Origin: an uncultured Saprospiraceae bacterium | GTDB taxonomy: Bacteria; Bacteroidota; Bacteroidia; Chitinophagales; Saprospiraceae | Length of the DNA: 64,000 nt | Reading direction: 5' to 3' | NCBI GenBank assembly: GCA_943788055.1 | Contig: CALSOU010000012.1 | Span: 175,968-239,967, forward strand | Shown: piece by piece, positions 25,817 through 33,596 of the stretch | Numbering within the stretch: the first letter of the stretch is position 1 | Layout: each line of letters begins with the position of its first letter | Translations under genes and position numbers: made by a program | The notes under the pieces: model-generated | The model's database searches: none | Told to the model about the DNA's origin: nothing | The model's input: the letters and a program-made list of their open reading frames with translations, nothing else

Positions 25817-25905
25817 AGGTATCGAGTTCGATTAATTATGAGCGTAGTTTGTTGGATAATTTTTAGCAAATCGCTTTTACTTTTATTATCAAAATCAATG
25901 AGTCT

Positions 25906-26478
25906 ATGATTGTAAAACGAATAGAGGAACATCAAGCGATGGTCAATAATCTGCTTTATGATGTTGAATTGATGGCTGAAGTCAAAGCAGTGATCTCACT
26001 TGTAGTCGAGCGGTTTCAATCCGGCAAAAAACTTCTGCTCTGCGGTAATGGAGGAAGCGCAGCTGATGCTCAGCATTTATCTGCAGAATTCTCGGGACGA
26101 TTCTATCTCAATCGTAAACCTTTAGACGCAGAAGCACTTCATGTCAATACATCATATTTGACCGCTGTAGGAAACGATTATGATTTCGATACAATCTACG
26201 AACGAGCTGTGGAAGCCAAAGGACATTCTGGTGATGTACTTTTCGCTATGTCGACGAGTGGGACTTCTCAAAACGTAATTAATGCGTGTCAACGGGCCAA
26301 AGCGATGGGTATAATCTGCGTGGGATTTACAGGCAGTAAAGAATCGCCTTTGGAAGAACTTTGTGATCATATGATCAAGGTACCTTCTGCGGATACTCCG
26401 AGAATACAAGAAGGACACATGTTGATTGGTCATATAATATGCGAATTAGTAGAACAAGAGATTTTCGGTGAACAATAG
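25906..26478 (+). CDS. gmhA: D-sedoheptulose-7-phosphate isomerase (SIS domain)
   Basis: Converts sedoheptulose 7-phosphate to heptose 7-phosphate for LPS core or S-layer glycans. The 190-residue SIS-domain protein shows LLLCGNGGSAADAQHLSAEFSGRF, the TSYLTAVGNDYDFDTIY block, STSGTSQNVINA (phosphate loop) and the metal-site His in EGHMLIGH. All are diagnostic for GmhA. It overlaps the HAD phosphatase gene by 11 bp, and the two successive steps are thus coupled. Confidence 0.93.
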   Translation: MIVKRIEEHQAMVNNLLYDVELMAEVKAVISLVVERFQSGKKLLLCGNGGSAADAQHLSAEFSGRFYLNRKPLDAEALHVNTSYLTAVGNDYDFDTIYERAVEAKGHSGDVLFAMSTSGTSQNVINACQRAKAMGIICVGFTGSKESPLEELCDHMIKVPSADTPRIQEGHMLIGHIICELVEQEIFGEQ

Positions 26479-27046
26479 ATCGCAAATACGGGAGTGGGGC
26501 ATTGATCCTAGTTGGACCTTATTCTTGGATAGGGACGGGACCATCAATGAGCGTGCTGTAGGCTACATCGAAAAGTGGGAGTCGTTTCGTTTTTTGGCGC
26601 AAGCCATTGAAGCAATACATGGATTCACCAAGCTTTTTGGACGACTGATAATAGTGACGAACCAGCAAGGGATAGATAAGGAGTTAATTACACACGAAGA
26701 TCTGAAGGATATTCATTATAGAATGATTGATGTGTTGGAGTATTATGATGGGAAGATCGATGCGGTATATTATGAACCTTCACTAGCAGTGTATGAATCA
26801 CCCCGAAGAAAACCAAATATAGGAATGGCGCTTGATGCACAGAATGATTTTCCAGAAATCGAATTTCGAAAGTCGGTTATGATCGGCGATACACTTTCTG
26901 ACATTGAATTTGGAAGAAATCTAGGTATGAAGACGGTGTGGATAGATAATCCCATGGAGAATCATAACCGAGAAAGAATTCTGGAAATTTGTGATGTTAA
27001 AGTTGACTCAATGTTCACTTTCTTAAGTCTAATAAACGTAGATTAG
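26468..27046 (+). CDS. HAD-IIIA phosphatase, heptose bisphosphate phosphatase-like
   Basis: Starts at GTG inside the gmhA 3' end. The 192-residue HAD protein has motif I LFLDRDGTINE, motif II VTNQQG, Lys in RRKPNIGM and motif IV MIGDTLSDIEFG, so it should be an active phosphatase. Position after gmhA points to D-glycero-D-manno-heptose 1,7-bisphosphate as substrate. However, the Cys/His zinc loop of canonical GmhB, which precedes the RKP motif, is absent here (the region reads YYEPSLAVYESPRRKP). It may therefore be a variant GmhB or a fused-function histidinol-phosphatase-like enzyme. Confidence 0.82.
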   Translation: MNNRSQIREWGIDPSWTLFLDRDGTINERAVGYIEKWESFRFLAQAIEAIHGFTKLFGRLIIVTNQQGIDKELITHEDLKDIHYRMIDVLEYYDGKIDAVYYEPSLAVYESPRRKPNIGMALDAQNDFPEIEFRKSVMIGDTLSDIEFGRNLGMKTVWIDNPMENHNRERILEICDVKVDSMFTFLSLINVD

Positions 27047-27071
27047 TTTTTGTAGAAAACTAACATGTAAT

Positions 27072-27608
27072 ATGAATTTCAACCTTATACCATATAGTTT
27101 AGTATTAGTTGTGACAATGTGTTTCATAGGTAGTATTCGAGCACAGAAATCATCTTTTTTCAAGGTTGAATTTGATGCTTTCAGTCCGCCGACAAAAGAT
27201 ATGATTATGTCTTTTGAGGACAAAGAGCCTATGCCATTTCTAGCAAATGATATCGATGGAAGCTAGCATTTTCTGCAAAATTACAAAGGCAAGGTAGTCT
27301 TTGTTTACTTGTAGAATGGTGACTGTCCTAGCTGTCTGGCGTAAATAGCTTCTTTAAATCTTTTGCACAACGAAGAATCGGATAGATTGCAGATTATCAG
27401 TTTTGCAGACGAAGGAAAGACTGATGCAAAAGTGCTTGCAGAAGCAAAGGGCATTGAATTTCCAGCGTTGACTAACGGACGTATGTTGGGAGAAGCAGCA
27501 TATGGAATAGAACTAGGTTATGCACGCCTATTTGCTCTTAATCGAGACGGTGTTGTCGCTCACGTGATACCTCAAGAGCTTCTTGAAGGGAAATCTGATA
27601 TATCTTGA
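27072..27608 (+). pseudogene. Thioredoxin-like (TlpA/redoxin) protein with three in-frame stops
   Basis: A single 178-codon frame runs from the ATG at 27072 to the TGA at 27606 without any shift, but carries TAG at 27264, TAG at 27312 and TAA at 27342. The protein read through them is a normal exported thioredoxin-like protein: a signal peptide, then NYKGKVVFVYL, CPSC (Cys pair) and ASLNLLHNE. The 27312 TAG falls exactly where TlpA proteins have Trp (TGG to TAG) and the TAA falls where Glu is usual (GAA to TAA). Point nonsense mutations only, so this looks like real decay. It follows the heptose genes by 25 bp. Confidence 0.8.
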
Positions 27609-27625
27609 ACTGAAAAATTTGCTCG

Positions 27626-27716
27626 AAAAGGTAGCGCGTCGGTAAGTAGTAACTCCTACCGTGTTTCTGTGCTATGGAATTCAATGATACTCATTGAAAT
27701 TATCTTACTACCTTTT
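27626..27716 (+). other. Structured leader with nested inverted repeats before the aldehyde dehydrogenase
   Basis: AAAAGGTAG (27626-27634) can pair with CTACCTTTT (27708-27716). Inside are CGGTA...TACCG (27640-27661) and a perfect 8-bp hairpin TTCAATGA-TAC-TCATTGAA (27680-27698). A GTAGTAA near 27646-27652 could compete for the TTACTAC at 27705-27711. It may be a terminator/antiterminator or a small RNA; nothing here is a known riboswitch. Confidence 0.4.
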
Positions 27717-27805
27717 AGATAAAACTAAATCCCTTGAATTAAGGTTTAGATTTACATCAAGTGTCATTAACCGTCATTCCTTTTTTATCAAAGCTTACAT
27801 TTATC

Positions 27806-29260
27806 ATGTCAGAAATAGCGCAATCCCCAACTCAAAAAGATCACAATACGAATGCAAGTAAGTTTCCAGAACTTGATCGTATATATTCACTTCAGAAGAA
27901 TAATCTGCAAACATTAAAGAATCGTTCTGCGCGAGAGCGAATAAAGGCTATCGATAGAATTAGAGTGTATTTATCAAACGAAGAGAATCAAGAACTTTTA
28001 TGTAAAGCGATGTACCAAGACTTTGGTAAACCCACCGCTGAAGTTAGAGTGACTGAACTAGTGCCAACACTTTCGCATATTACAGAGATAAAGCGAAATT
28101 TGCATCGGTGGATGCGAAACTCTTCGCACCCTGTTCCAATTCAATTCATTGGTCTAAATGCGAAATCCAAATTTGAACCCAAAGGGCAAGCTCTAGTAAT
28201 TGCTCCGTGGAACTATCCGTTTTTCCTTTCAATATATCCTGCTTTGTATGCTATTGCAGCTGGCTGTTCAGTGATTTTGAAACCTAGTGAGTTAACTCCT
28301 ACAACTTCCGCTTTTATTGAAAAGATGTTTCACGAGTTGTTTGAGCCAGCAGAAGTCAGAGTTTTTCAAGGTGAAATATCTATAACGACTGCAATGCTTA
28401 ATAAGAAATGGGGGCATATTTTCTTTACTGGTTCGCCCGCTGTAGGAAAGATCGTAATGGAAGCAGCCAGCAAGACATTGTCGTCCGTTTCCCTTGAACT
28501 AGGAGGAAAGTCTCCTTGTGTGCTAGATGAATCAGCCAATGTGCCCAAAATGGTCGAAAGGCTTGCATGGGGGAAATTTGTCAATGCGGGACAAACTTGT
28601 ATCGCACCTGACTATGTCATGGTTCATGAAAGTAAGCGTGCTGATTTTGAAAAAGAGATTAAACGTGTGATTGAGAAATTTTACGGAGAAAAACCAAAAC
28701 AATCAGAGGATTTAGCTCGGATTATTTCTACAAAACATACTCAGCGACTTGAGGAGTTGATAAATGAGTCCGTGACTCAAGGAGCCAAAGTTATCGTCGG
28801 AGGGAAAGTTGATGTTGAGTCAAAATACGTTAGTCCAACAATCGTTATTAATGTAGATAGTAACATGAAGCTGATGCAAGAAGAGATTTTTGGACCCATC
28901 CTCCCTGTAATTTACTACTCGAGTAACGACGAAGTGATTCAACAGATCAATAGACTTGAGAAGCCACTGAGTATGTATATCCTTAGTTCCAAGAGAAAAA
29001 ATATCGAGTACTTCACCAATAATACATCGGCTGGAGGTACGCTCGTAAATGAATTTCTGCTAGGTGCGGCCATACCTAGTGTTCCATTTGGAGGTGTAAA
29101 TAATAGTGGAATTGGTAAAGCTTACAGTTTGCACGGGTTCTTAGAATTTAGCAATGAACGAGCTGTAGTCAAGCGTAGCTTTATGTCAATAAAATTCATT
29201 TATCCACCGTATAGTCCTCGCGTTCAAAAAATTATTGGATGGTTGAAACGCTTTTCATAG
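27806..29260 (+). CDS. Aldehyde dehydrogenase (ALDH3-like)
   Basis: An NAD(P)-dependent aldehyde dehydrogenase of 484 residues. The catalytic Cys is in NAGQTCIAPDY and the general-base Glu in LELGGKSPCV. IAPWNYPFFLSIYP, FTGSPAVGK (cofactor) and EEIFGPILPV are all in place. The hydrophobic C-terminus with basic residues resembles the membrane-associated ALDH3/AlkH type that oxidises fatty aldehydes. I start at the ATG giving MSEIAQSPTQ; the 15 codons upstream overlap the leader. A bidirectional hairpin follows 39 bp after the stop. Confidence 0.92.
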   Translation: MSEIAQSPTQKDHNTNASKFPELDRIYSLQKNNLQTLKNRSARERIKAIDRIRVYLSNEENQELLCKAMYQDFGKPTAEVRVTELVPTLSHITEIKRNLHRWMRNSSHPVPIQFIGLNAKSKFEPKGQALVIAPWNYPFFLSIYPALYAIAAGCSVILKPSELTPTTSAFIEKMFHELFEPAEVRVFQGEISITTAMLNKKWGHIFFTGSPAVGKIVMEAASKTLSSVSLELGGKSPCVLDESANVPKMVERLAWGKFVNAGQTCIAPDYVMVHESKRADFEKEIKRVIEKFYGEKPKQSEDLARIISTKHTQRLEELINESVTQGAKVIVGGKVDVESKYVSPTIVINVDSNMKLMQEEIFGPILPVIYYSSNDEVIQQINRLEKPLSMYILSSKRKNIEYFTNNTSAGGTLVNEFLLGAAIPSVPFGGVNNSGIGKAYSLHGFLEFSNERAVVKRSFMSIKFIYPPYSPRVQKIIGWLKRFS

Positions 29261-29299
29261 TTTCGACATAAATAATGCGGGATATATGATGACAATAAA

Positions 29300-29333
29300 A
29301 AAGCCCTTTTGAAAATTAATTCAAAAGGGCTTT
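29300..29333. terminator. Bidirectional terminator between aldehyde dehydrogenase and rpmA
   Basis: Perfect 14-bp stem AAAGCCCTTTTGAA (29300-29313) and TTCAAAAGGGCTTT (29320-29333) with a 6-nt loop. The A run on one side and T run on the other serve both converging genes. Confidence 0.9.
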
Positions 29334-29354
29334 GTATCTCTAGTGAAATATATT

Positions 29355-29699
29355 TTACTCCTCTTCTTGTTTAGCTGCCTTAGGAGCTGGAGCTGCTTCT
29401 GCTTTTGGTGCCTTAGCTGCTTTTGGAGCAGTTGCAACACCGCCTTCTGCAGGAACGATATTCACGATTGTTCTGTTCTTTTTACCTTTAGAAAACTGTA
29501 CCATACCATCTACTTTTGCGTGGATTGTGTGATCTTTTCCCATGTAAGTATTGAAACCAGAGTGGTATTTTGTACCTCTTTGACGAACAAGAATGTTTCC
29601 AGCTATTGCTGCTTGTCCTCCAAAAAGCTTCACTCCAAGTCTATTACTGTTACTGTCCCTTCCGTTATCCGAACTACCTACACCTTTCTTATGTGCCAT
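29355..29699 (-). CDS. rpmA: 50S ribosomal protein L27 with acidic/Ala-Pro-Lys tail
   Basis: Ribosomal protein near the peptidyl-transferase centre. The family core [24 protein letters not shown] and [17 protein letters not shown] is present, with the mature N-terminus directly encoded. After the core (about residue 88) comes a 26-residue tail of Ala, Pro, Lys and Glu ([20 protein letters not shown]...EEE). Such low-complexity tails are seen on some ribosomal proteins of the phylum. It is second in the rplU-rpmA operon. Confidence 0.95.
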   Translation of the reverse strand: MAHKKGVGSSDNGRDSNSNRLGVKLFGGQAAIAGNILVRQRGTKYHSGFNTYMGKDHTIHAKVDGMVQFSKGKKNRTIVNIVPAEGGVATAPKAAKAPKAEAAPAPKAAKQEEE

Positions 29700-29742
29700 G
29701 ATTTAACGATTTTAATATTTAATAATGGTAAACTGTAACAGC

Positions 29743-30051
29743 TTACGCTGAAATTGAATCAATTTTAATTTGTGTAAAAGACTGTCTGTGACCGTTTTTC
29801 ACTTTGTAACCTTTTCTTCTTTTCTTCTTGAAAACAACAACCTTGTCTCCTTTTTGCTTACCCATTACTGTAGCAGAAACGCTAGCTTTTAGAGTTGGAG
29901 CACCGACTTGTGTTTTTTTACCGTCAGCGATTAGATGTACTTGGTCAAATGTAACCTTTGCACCATCTTCCGCATCTAACTGGTGGACGAAGAGTTCTTG
30001 ACCTTCCTCAACTTTAAATTGTTGACCAGCTATTGATACTATTGCAAACAT
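29743..30051 (-). CDS. rplU: 50S ribosomal protein L21
   Basis: A 102-residue 23S rRNA-binding protein. MFAIVSIAGQQFKVEEGQ at the N-terminus and KKRRKGYKVKNGHRQSFTQIKI near the end are diagnostic. I start at the ATG at 30051; the 21 extra codons upstream in the open frame run through the promoter. First gene of the operon, with rpmA 43 bp downstream. Confidence 0.96.
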   Translation of the reverse strand: MFAIVSIAGQQFKVEEGQELFVHQLDAEDGAKVTFDQVHLIADGKKTQVGAPTLKASVSATVMGKQKGDKVVVFKKKRRKGYKVKNGHRQSFTQIKIDSISA

Positions 30052-30087
30052 GTTTATATGTGTTAAAATTAATAAAAAATGTGAGCG

Positions 30088-30118
30088 CAAAATTAGGAAC
30101 TCTTTGACGTTCAAACAA
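30088..30118 (-). promoter_or_regulatory. Promoter of rplU-rpmA
   Basis: On the minus strand TTG (30118-30116), a gap of 20 nt, then TAATTTTG (30095-30088): an exact match to the Bacteroidota consensus. The predicted leader before the L21 start at 30051 is about 30 nt. Confidence 0.75.
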
Positions 30119-30169
30119 ATAATTTCAGTCCTTTTTCAGCTTGAGGTGCCATTATTCAGACTTCCTCAA

Positions 30170-31465
30170 CTAATTTTCGTTATTCACGATCCTTGATTTA
30201 TCAATTTTGCGCTGGTTTAACTTAAATTTCATTTTTTCTCGTTTGCCACTCCTATTGACTATCAGCTTGATTTTTTTGCCTTCTTTTGCAGTCACAATAC
30301 GATTGATCACCCCAATATTCAAAAAGAAGTGTGGAACCCAATTAATCCGACGTATCACATCTCCGGCTTGTACTCCTCCTTCTGCACCTTTTGAACCTTC
30401 AAATACTTGCTTTACAATATATTCATCCAACTCATGCCCTACTGCAAATACAACCAATCCGCTTTTGTTGAATCTGTAAGGCTTATTCATTCTCTTTCGT
30501 GATCTATAGTATAATTTGGATTCATTGTAGTCGATTATCAGTTTATTCCTTTCCCAAAAGAGATTCCCAATAATTCCATTTCTACTGTTAAGGACGTAAT
30601 CGTTTGCTAGCGCAATTGAATCCGTTTTTTGAAAATAGACGGGTAATTCTCAGAATCTATAATCAGGAAAGTCAATTTGATCTATAGCGCCTTAGAATCC
30701 ACCAAGCTCACCTCCTAGAACTGTTCCTATCCTTCCGTCAATGACTGTGTCCGGCATTATTAGATCAGGATGTGAGTAATCGTCAATTAGCAGATGAATA
30801 GATGCTCCTGTATCCAGCAAGAGATTAATATCCACTGGCTCGCTTTCGTTGAGACAGATTTTTTGCTTCTATGAACGGCCTTTGACGAACAATACTAGAA
30901 TCTTGTTTTTTGAAGCTCCGAGGTTTCTTAAAGAAATCTGGTCGAATATATACGTAGTACTTTTCCCACATAATCTATTTGAACTAACGCACCTAAAAGA
31001 AAGTTTGCACCTAAGATTCCGTCAATATCTTCATCAATTAGGTTGTCGAATTCTGTATTCAGGTCATCTAGAATTATTAGATCCATAGCTGTTTTTTGGA
31101 CCCTTTTCAAACTGAAGTGGGACACGTCTCGCGATGTGACCAAGCTCATATGAATTTTGATCAGCACCCAGAATTAGTATAGTCCCATTCAATGGAATAT
31201 CCAAGAGATCAAACATAATACGATCAAAGATTACTGTATTTTCCGCTCTTGTGTCAAAAATCAGGTTAAGGGGAATAACACCGTCAAGAAATACTTTAGC
31301 AATTATGAATCTTTGCTCATATTTCATTGGGAGTTCAACCTCTTTCTGGTCACCTAGTAGATCTATTGTCTGAAACTGTGTATTTGTGACTTAGCAAAAG
31401 CATAGAAAAGCTAGGCTAGTGTAAATAAAATTCAGTAGTTTGGAGCAGCAATTTCTATTTTTCAT
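30170..31465 (-). pseudogene. Retropepsin-like aspartyl protease with C-terminal PDZ domain, heavily broken
   Basis: Read through its lesions this is one exported protein of about 430 residues. It has a signal peptide from the ATG at 31465, a first retropepsin-like domain (LIFDTRAENTVIFD, GILGANFL), a second (LLLDTGASIHLLI, GIIGNLFW) and a PDZ domain (EGGVQAGDVIRRIN). Lesions: TAA in the signal peptide at 31391-31393, TAA at 30692-30694, TGA at 30650-30652, and one-base insertions at T6 31092-31097, near 30930-30936 and at T6 30859-30864. The first catalytic DTGA has also become DTRA. A clear pseudogene; the intact tail at 30170-30490 should not be annotated as a separate PDZ gene. Confidence 0.82.
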
Positions 31466-31584
31466 CTGTAAATTAAATAGAAATGTAAGGCAATAAGATT
31501 TGTCCAAATCCAAGTTTGTTGGTATTGTAGAATCTTATCAAAATAGACTATTTCTCAGAACTAACAAACTAAACAAATCTCTAG

Positions 31585-32892
31585 ATGTCCGAATTAAAGA
31601 AGAAATTAAGTCTGTACGGATTGACAATGATTGCAATCGGTTCGTGTATAGGTTCAGGTATTTTCTTGACTCCAAATGTGGTTACTCAGAATATGCCCCA
31701 TGTCGGCTTAATTCTTGGTGTATGGCTACTTGGTGGTATAATTTCAATTTTCGGAGCTTTGACTTTCGCTGAGCTTGGTAGTGAGTTTCCCAAAAGCGGT
31801 GGTGTATATGTTTACATTAAAGAAGCTTTTGGAGATCTACCAGCTTTTCTGTATGGATGGGTGATCCTGTTAGTGATAAACACAGGAGCTTTAGCTGCAC
31901 TTTCGATAGCGATGGTGAATTTTCTTGGATTATTTTTCGACATTGGAGATGGGTTTCAAACGGTCCTAGCTGCCATATTGGTGGTCTTTTTGACAATTCT
32001 CAATATTTTCGGGATAGCTGTAAGCGAATGGCTAGCAAATTTATTTACTGGAGCTAAACTAGTCGCAATAATATTGATCATTCTAATAGCCTTTGCGACG
32101 ACTACACAATTGGAAATGAAAGAATTGATTGATCTTCAAGAGTCAACAATTCCCACCAACTTATTTAGTGCATTCTTTCTTTCCCTCATTGGTGTTTTTT
32201 GGTCTTTCGGGGGTTGGCATCATACAAGTTATCTTTCTGAAGAGGCAAAGAATGCTTCTAGGAATATACCACTTGCGATGATTATTGGTACCGGAATAGT
32301 TACTGTAGCCTACGTTCTTGTTAATTATGCATATATGCAAGCCTTGCCGCTTTCAGAAATTGCGAGAAGTGAGCGGGTTGCGGGCGATGCACTTGAAGCG
32401 TACTTTCCTGGAGGAGGAAAATACATTGCTATATTGGTGATTATATCAATCACAGGTACTGTTGCCATATATACGATGTCTGCTCCCAGGATTTACTTTG
32501 CAATGGCAAGGGATGGACTTTTTTTTAAGGGATTAAGCAAAGTACACCCAAGATTTCGTACACCGGTAAATGCTATGATTTTACAGGCTGTCTGGGCAGT
32601 AATTTTAATATTCATTTGGAAGAAATTTGTGACTATTATCACATTTGTGACTTTTATGGATATTCTTTTTATGATGCTTGGAGCGAGTTGTATTTTTGTT
32701 TTTAGACGTCGAAAGGTTGATGCACCAATCAAAGCATGGGGCTATCCAATTCTTCCCGCTTTGTATGTACTGATAACAGGGATTTTTGTAGTGAATACAG
32801 CAATTTCCTTACCTAGTGAGTCATGGGCAGGTCTAATTATTTTACTTGGTGGTATCCCGGTTTATTATTGGTTTAAGGGTCGAGATTACTAG
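31585..32892 (+). CDS. APC-family amino acid permease (LAT-like)
   Basis: A 435-residue inner-membrane transporter with about twelve helices. The first helix has the substrate-binding GSCIGSGIFLTP motif, which matches the GxGIF signature of APC permeases. The unwound sixth helix region (FWSFGGWHHTSYLSEEAKN) and the PRIYFAMARDGLFF loop are also typical of the L-type amino acid transporter group. The substrate is probably a neutral amino acid. No partner subunit is nearby, and a small exported protein follows 72 bp later. Confidence 0.9.
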   Translation: MSELKKKLSLYGLTMIAIGSCIGSGIFLTPNVVTQNMPHVGLILGVWLLGGIISIFGALTFAELGSEFPKSGGVYVYIKEAFGDLPAFLYGWVILLVINTGALAALSIAMVNFLGLFFDIGDGFQTVLAAILVVFLTILNIFGIAVSEWLANLFTGAKLVAIILIILIAFATTTQLEMKELIDLQESTIPTNLFSAFFLSLIGVFWSFGGWHHTSYLSEEAKNASRNIPLAMIIGTGIVTVAYVLVNYAYMQALPLSEIARSERVAGDALEAYFPGGGKYIAILVIISITGTVAIYTMSAPRIYFAMARDGLFFKGLSKVHPRFRTPVNAMILQAVWAVILIFIWKKFVTIITFVTFMDILFMMLGASCIFVFRRRKVDAPIKAWGYPILPALYVLITGIFVVNTAISLPSESWAGLIILLGGIPVYYWFKGRDY

Positions 32893-32964
32893 GAATTTAG
32901 TCTATGCATGCAATACGCTTATTCCGTTGAGGTTTTTAAGAATGATCAAGACGAACAAATAATC

Positions 32965-33354
32965 ATGAAAAATAGAGTAATGAGTATTCTGAAAACTAGT
33001 GCAATCCTTGGCTTCATTTTGATCGTACTTTTTGGATTTAGACCGATCACAGATGTAGCAAATGAACCAACTTCCACAATTATATCGAAGTTAAATAGCG
33101 CATTGGTAGACGCAACCACATTGGATATTCGGATGGGTCTAAAAGGTTCAAAATTGGACTATTATATCAATAGAGGTGGACAGCATCATACTTTGTCTAG
33201 CGTTTTAGATGCTCAAGAAGGAAAAGCTATTACAGTAACATATGTGGATAGACGTAGTTTGGTAAACTGGCTCACGAACAAAAGACATATTTGCAAAGTT
33301 GCATTGTCCGACACTGTAGTTTATTCCGAGTTTAATGAGGAGTATCGCAAGTAA
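32965..33354 (+). CDS. Small protein with N-terminal membrane anchor, unknown
   Basis: 129 residues if started at the ATG giving MKNRVMSILK; the frame is open 19 codons further. One hydrophobic segment (SAILGFILIVLFGF) acts as signal or anchor. The rest is a compact soluble domain with GLKGSKLDYYINRGGQHHTL and AITVTYVDRRSLVNWLTN. I do not recognise the family. Base composition is like its neighbours. It is downstream of the permease, but a link is not shown. Confidence 0.6.
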   Translation: MKNRVMSILKTSAILGFILIVLFGFRPITDVANEPTSTIISKLNSALVDATTLDIRMGLKGSKLDYYINRGGQHHTLSSVLDAQEGKAITVTYVDRRSLVNWLTNKRHICKVALSDTVVYSEFNEEYRK

Positions 33355-33531
33355 CTCCTGGTTGTATGATGTGTTTTTTGTGAAATATTATTTGGCATAA
33401 TTCTCAATTTGTCCATTCAAGAACGAATATATTGATCAACTTTGGTTTTTTAATTTGTCATTTTCGCGCCATTCCAATAATTATTCGCTTTTTTAGTAGT
33501 TAGCGCAGCATTCATTAGATTGCTTATGTCA

Positions 33532-33539
33532 TACTTTTG
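33532..33539 (+). promoter_or_regulatory. -7 element of the peroxidase gene
   Basis: TACTTTTG, an exact TAnnTTTG, about 57 nt before the peroxidase start. No TTG stands at the standard distance, so it is only a candidate. The rest of 33355-33596 shows nothing else. Confidence 0.4.
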
Positions 33540-33596
33540 TAAAAAGCACAAACCTCTAGGATGTTTTGAGCGTCTAATCATACAAAAGTTGAAACT

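Noticed and set aside
25615..25935. Open frames on both strands between queE and gmhA
   Set aside because: They run through the GC-rich element and into the neighbouring genes; residue pattern is not protein-like.
27072..27608. Stop-codon reassignment or selenocysteine in the thioredoxin-like gene
   Set aside because: TAA, TAG and TGA all end intact genes in the window, and the inner stops include both TAA and TAG. Nonsense mutation is simpler.
30170..30490. Independent PDZ-domain gene
   Set aside because: The frame continues upstream through two stops into the retropepsin domain, and no promoter is visible; it is the tail of the pseudogene.
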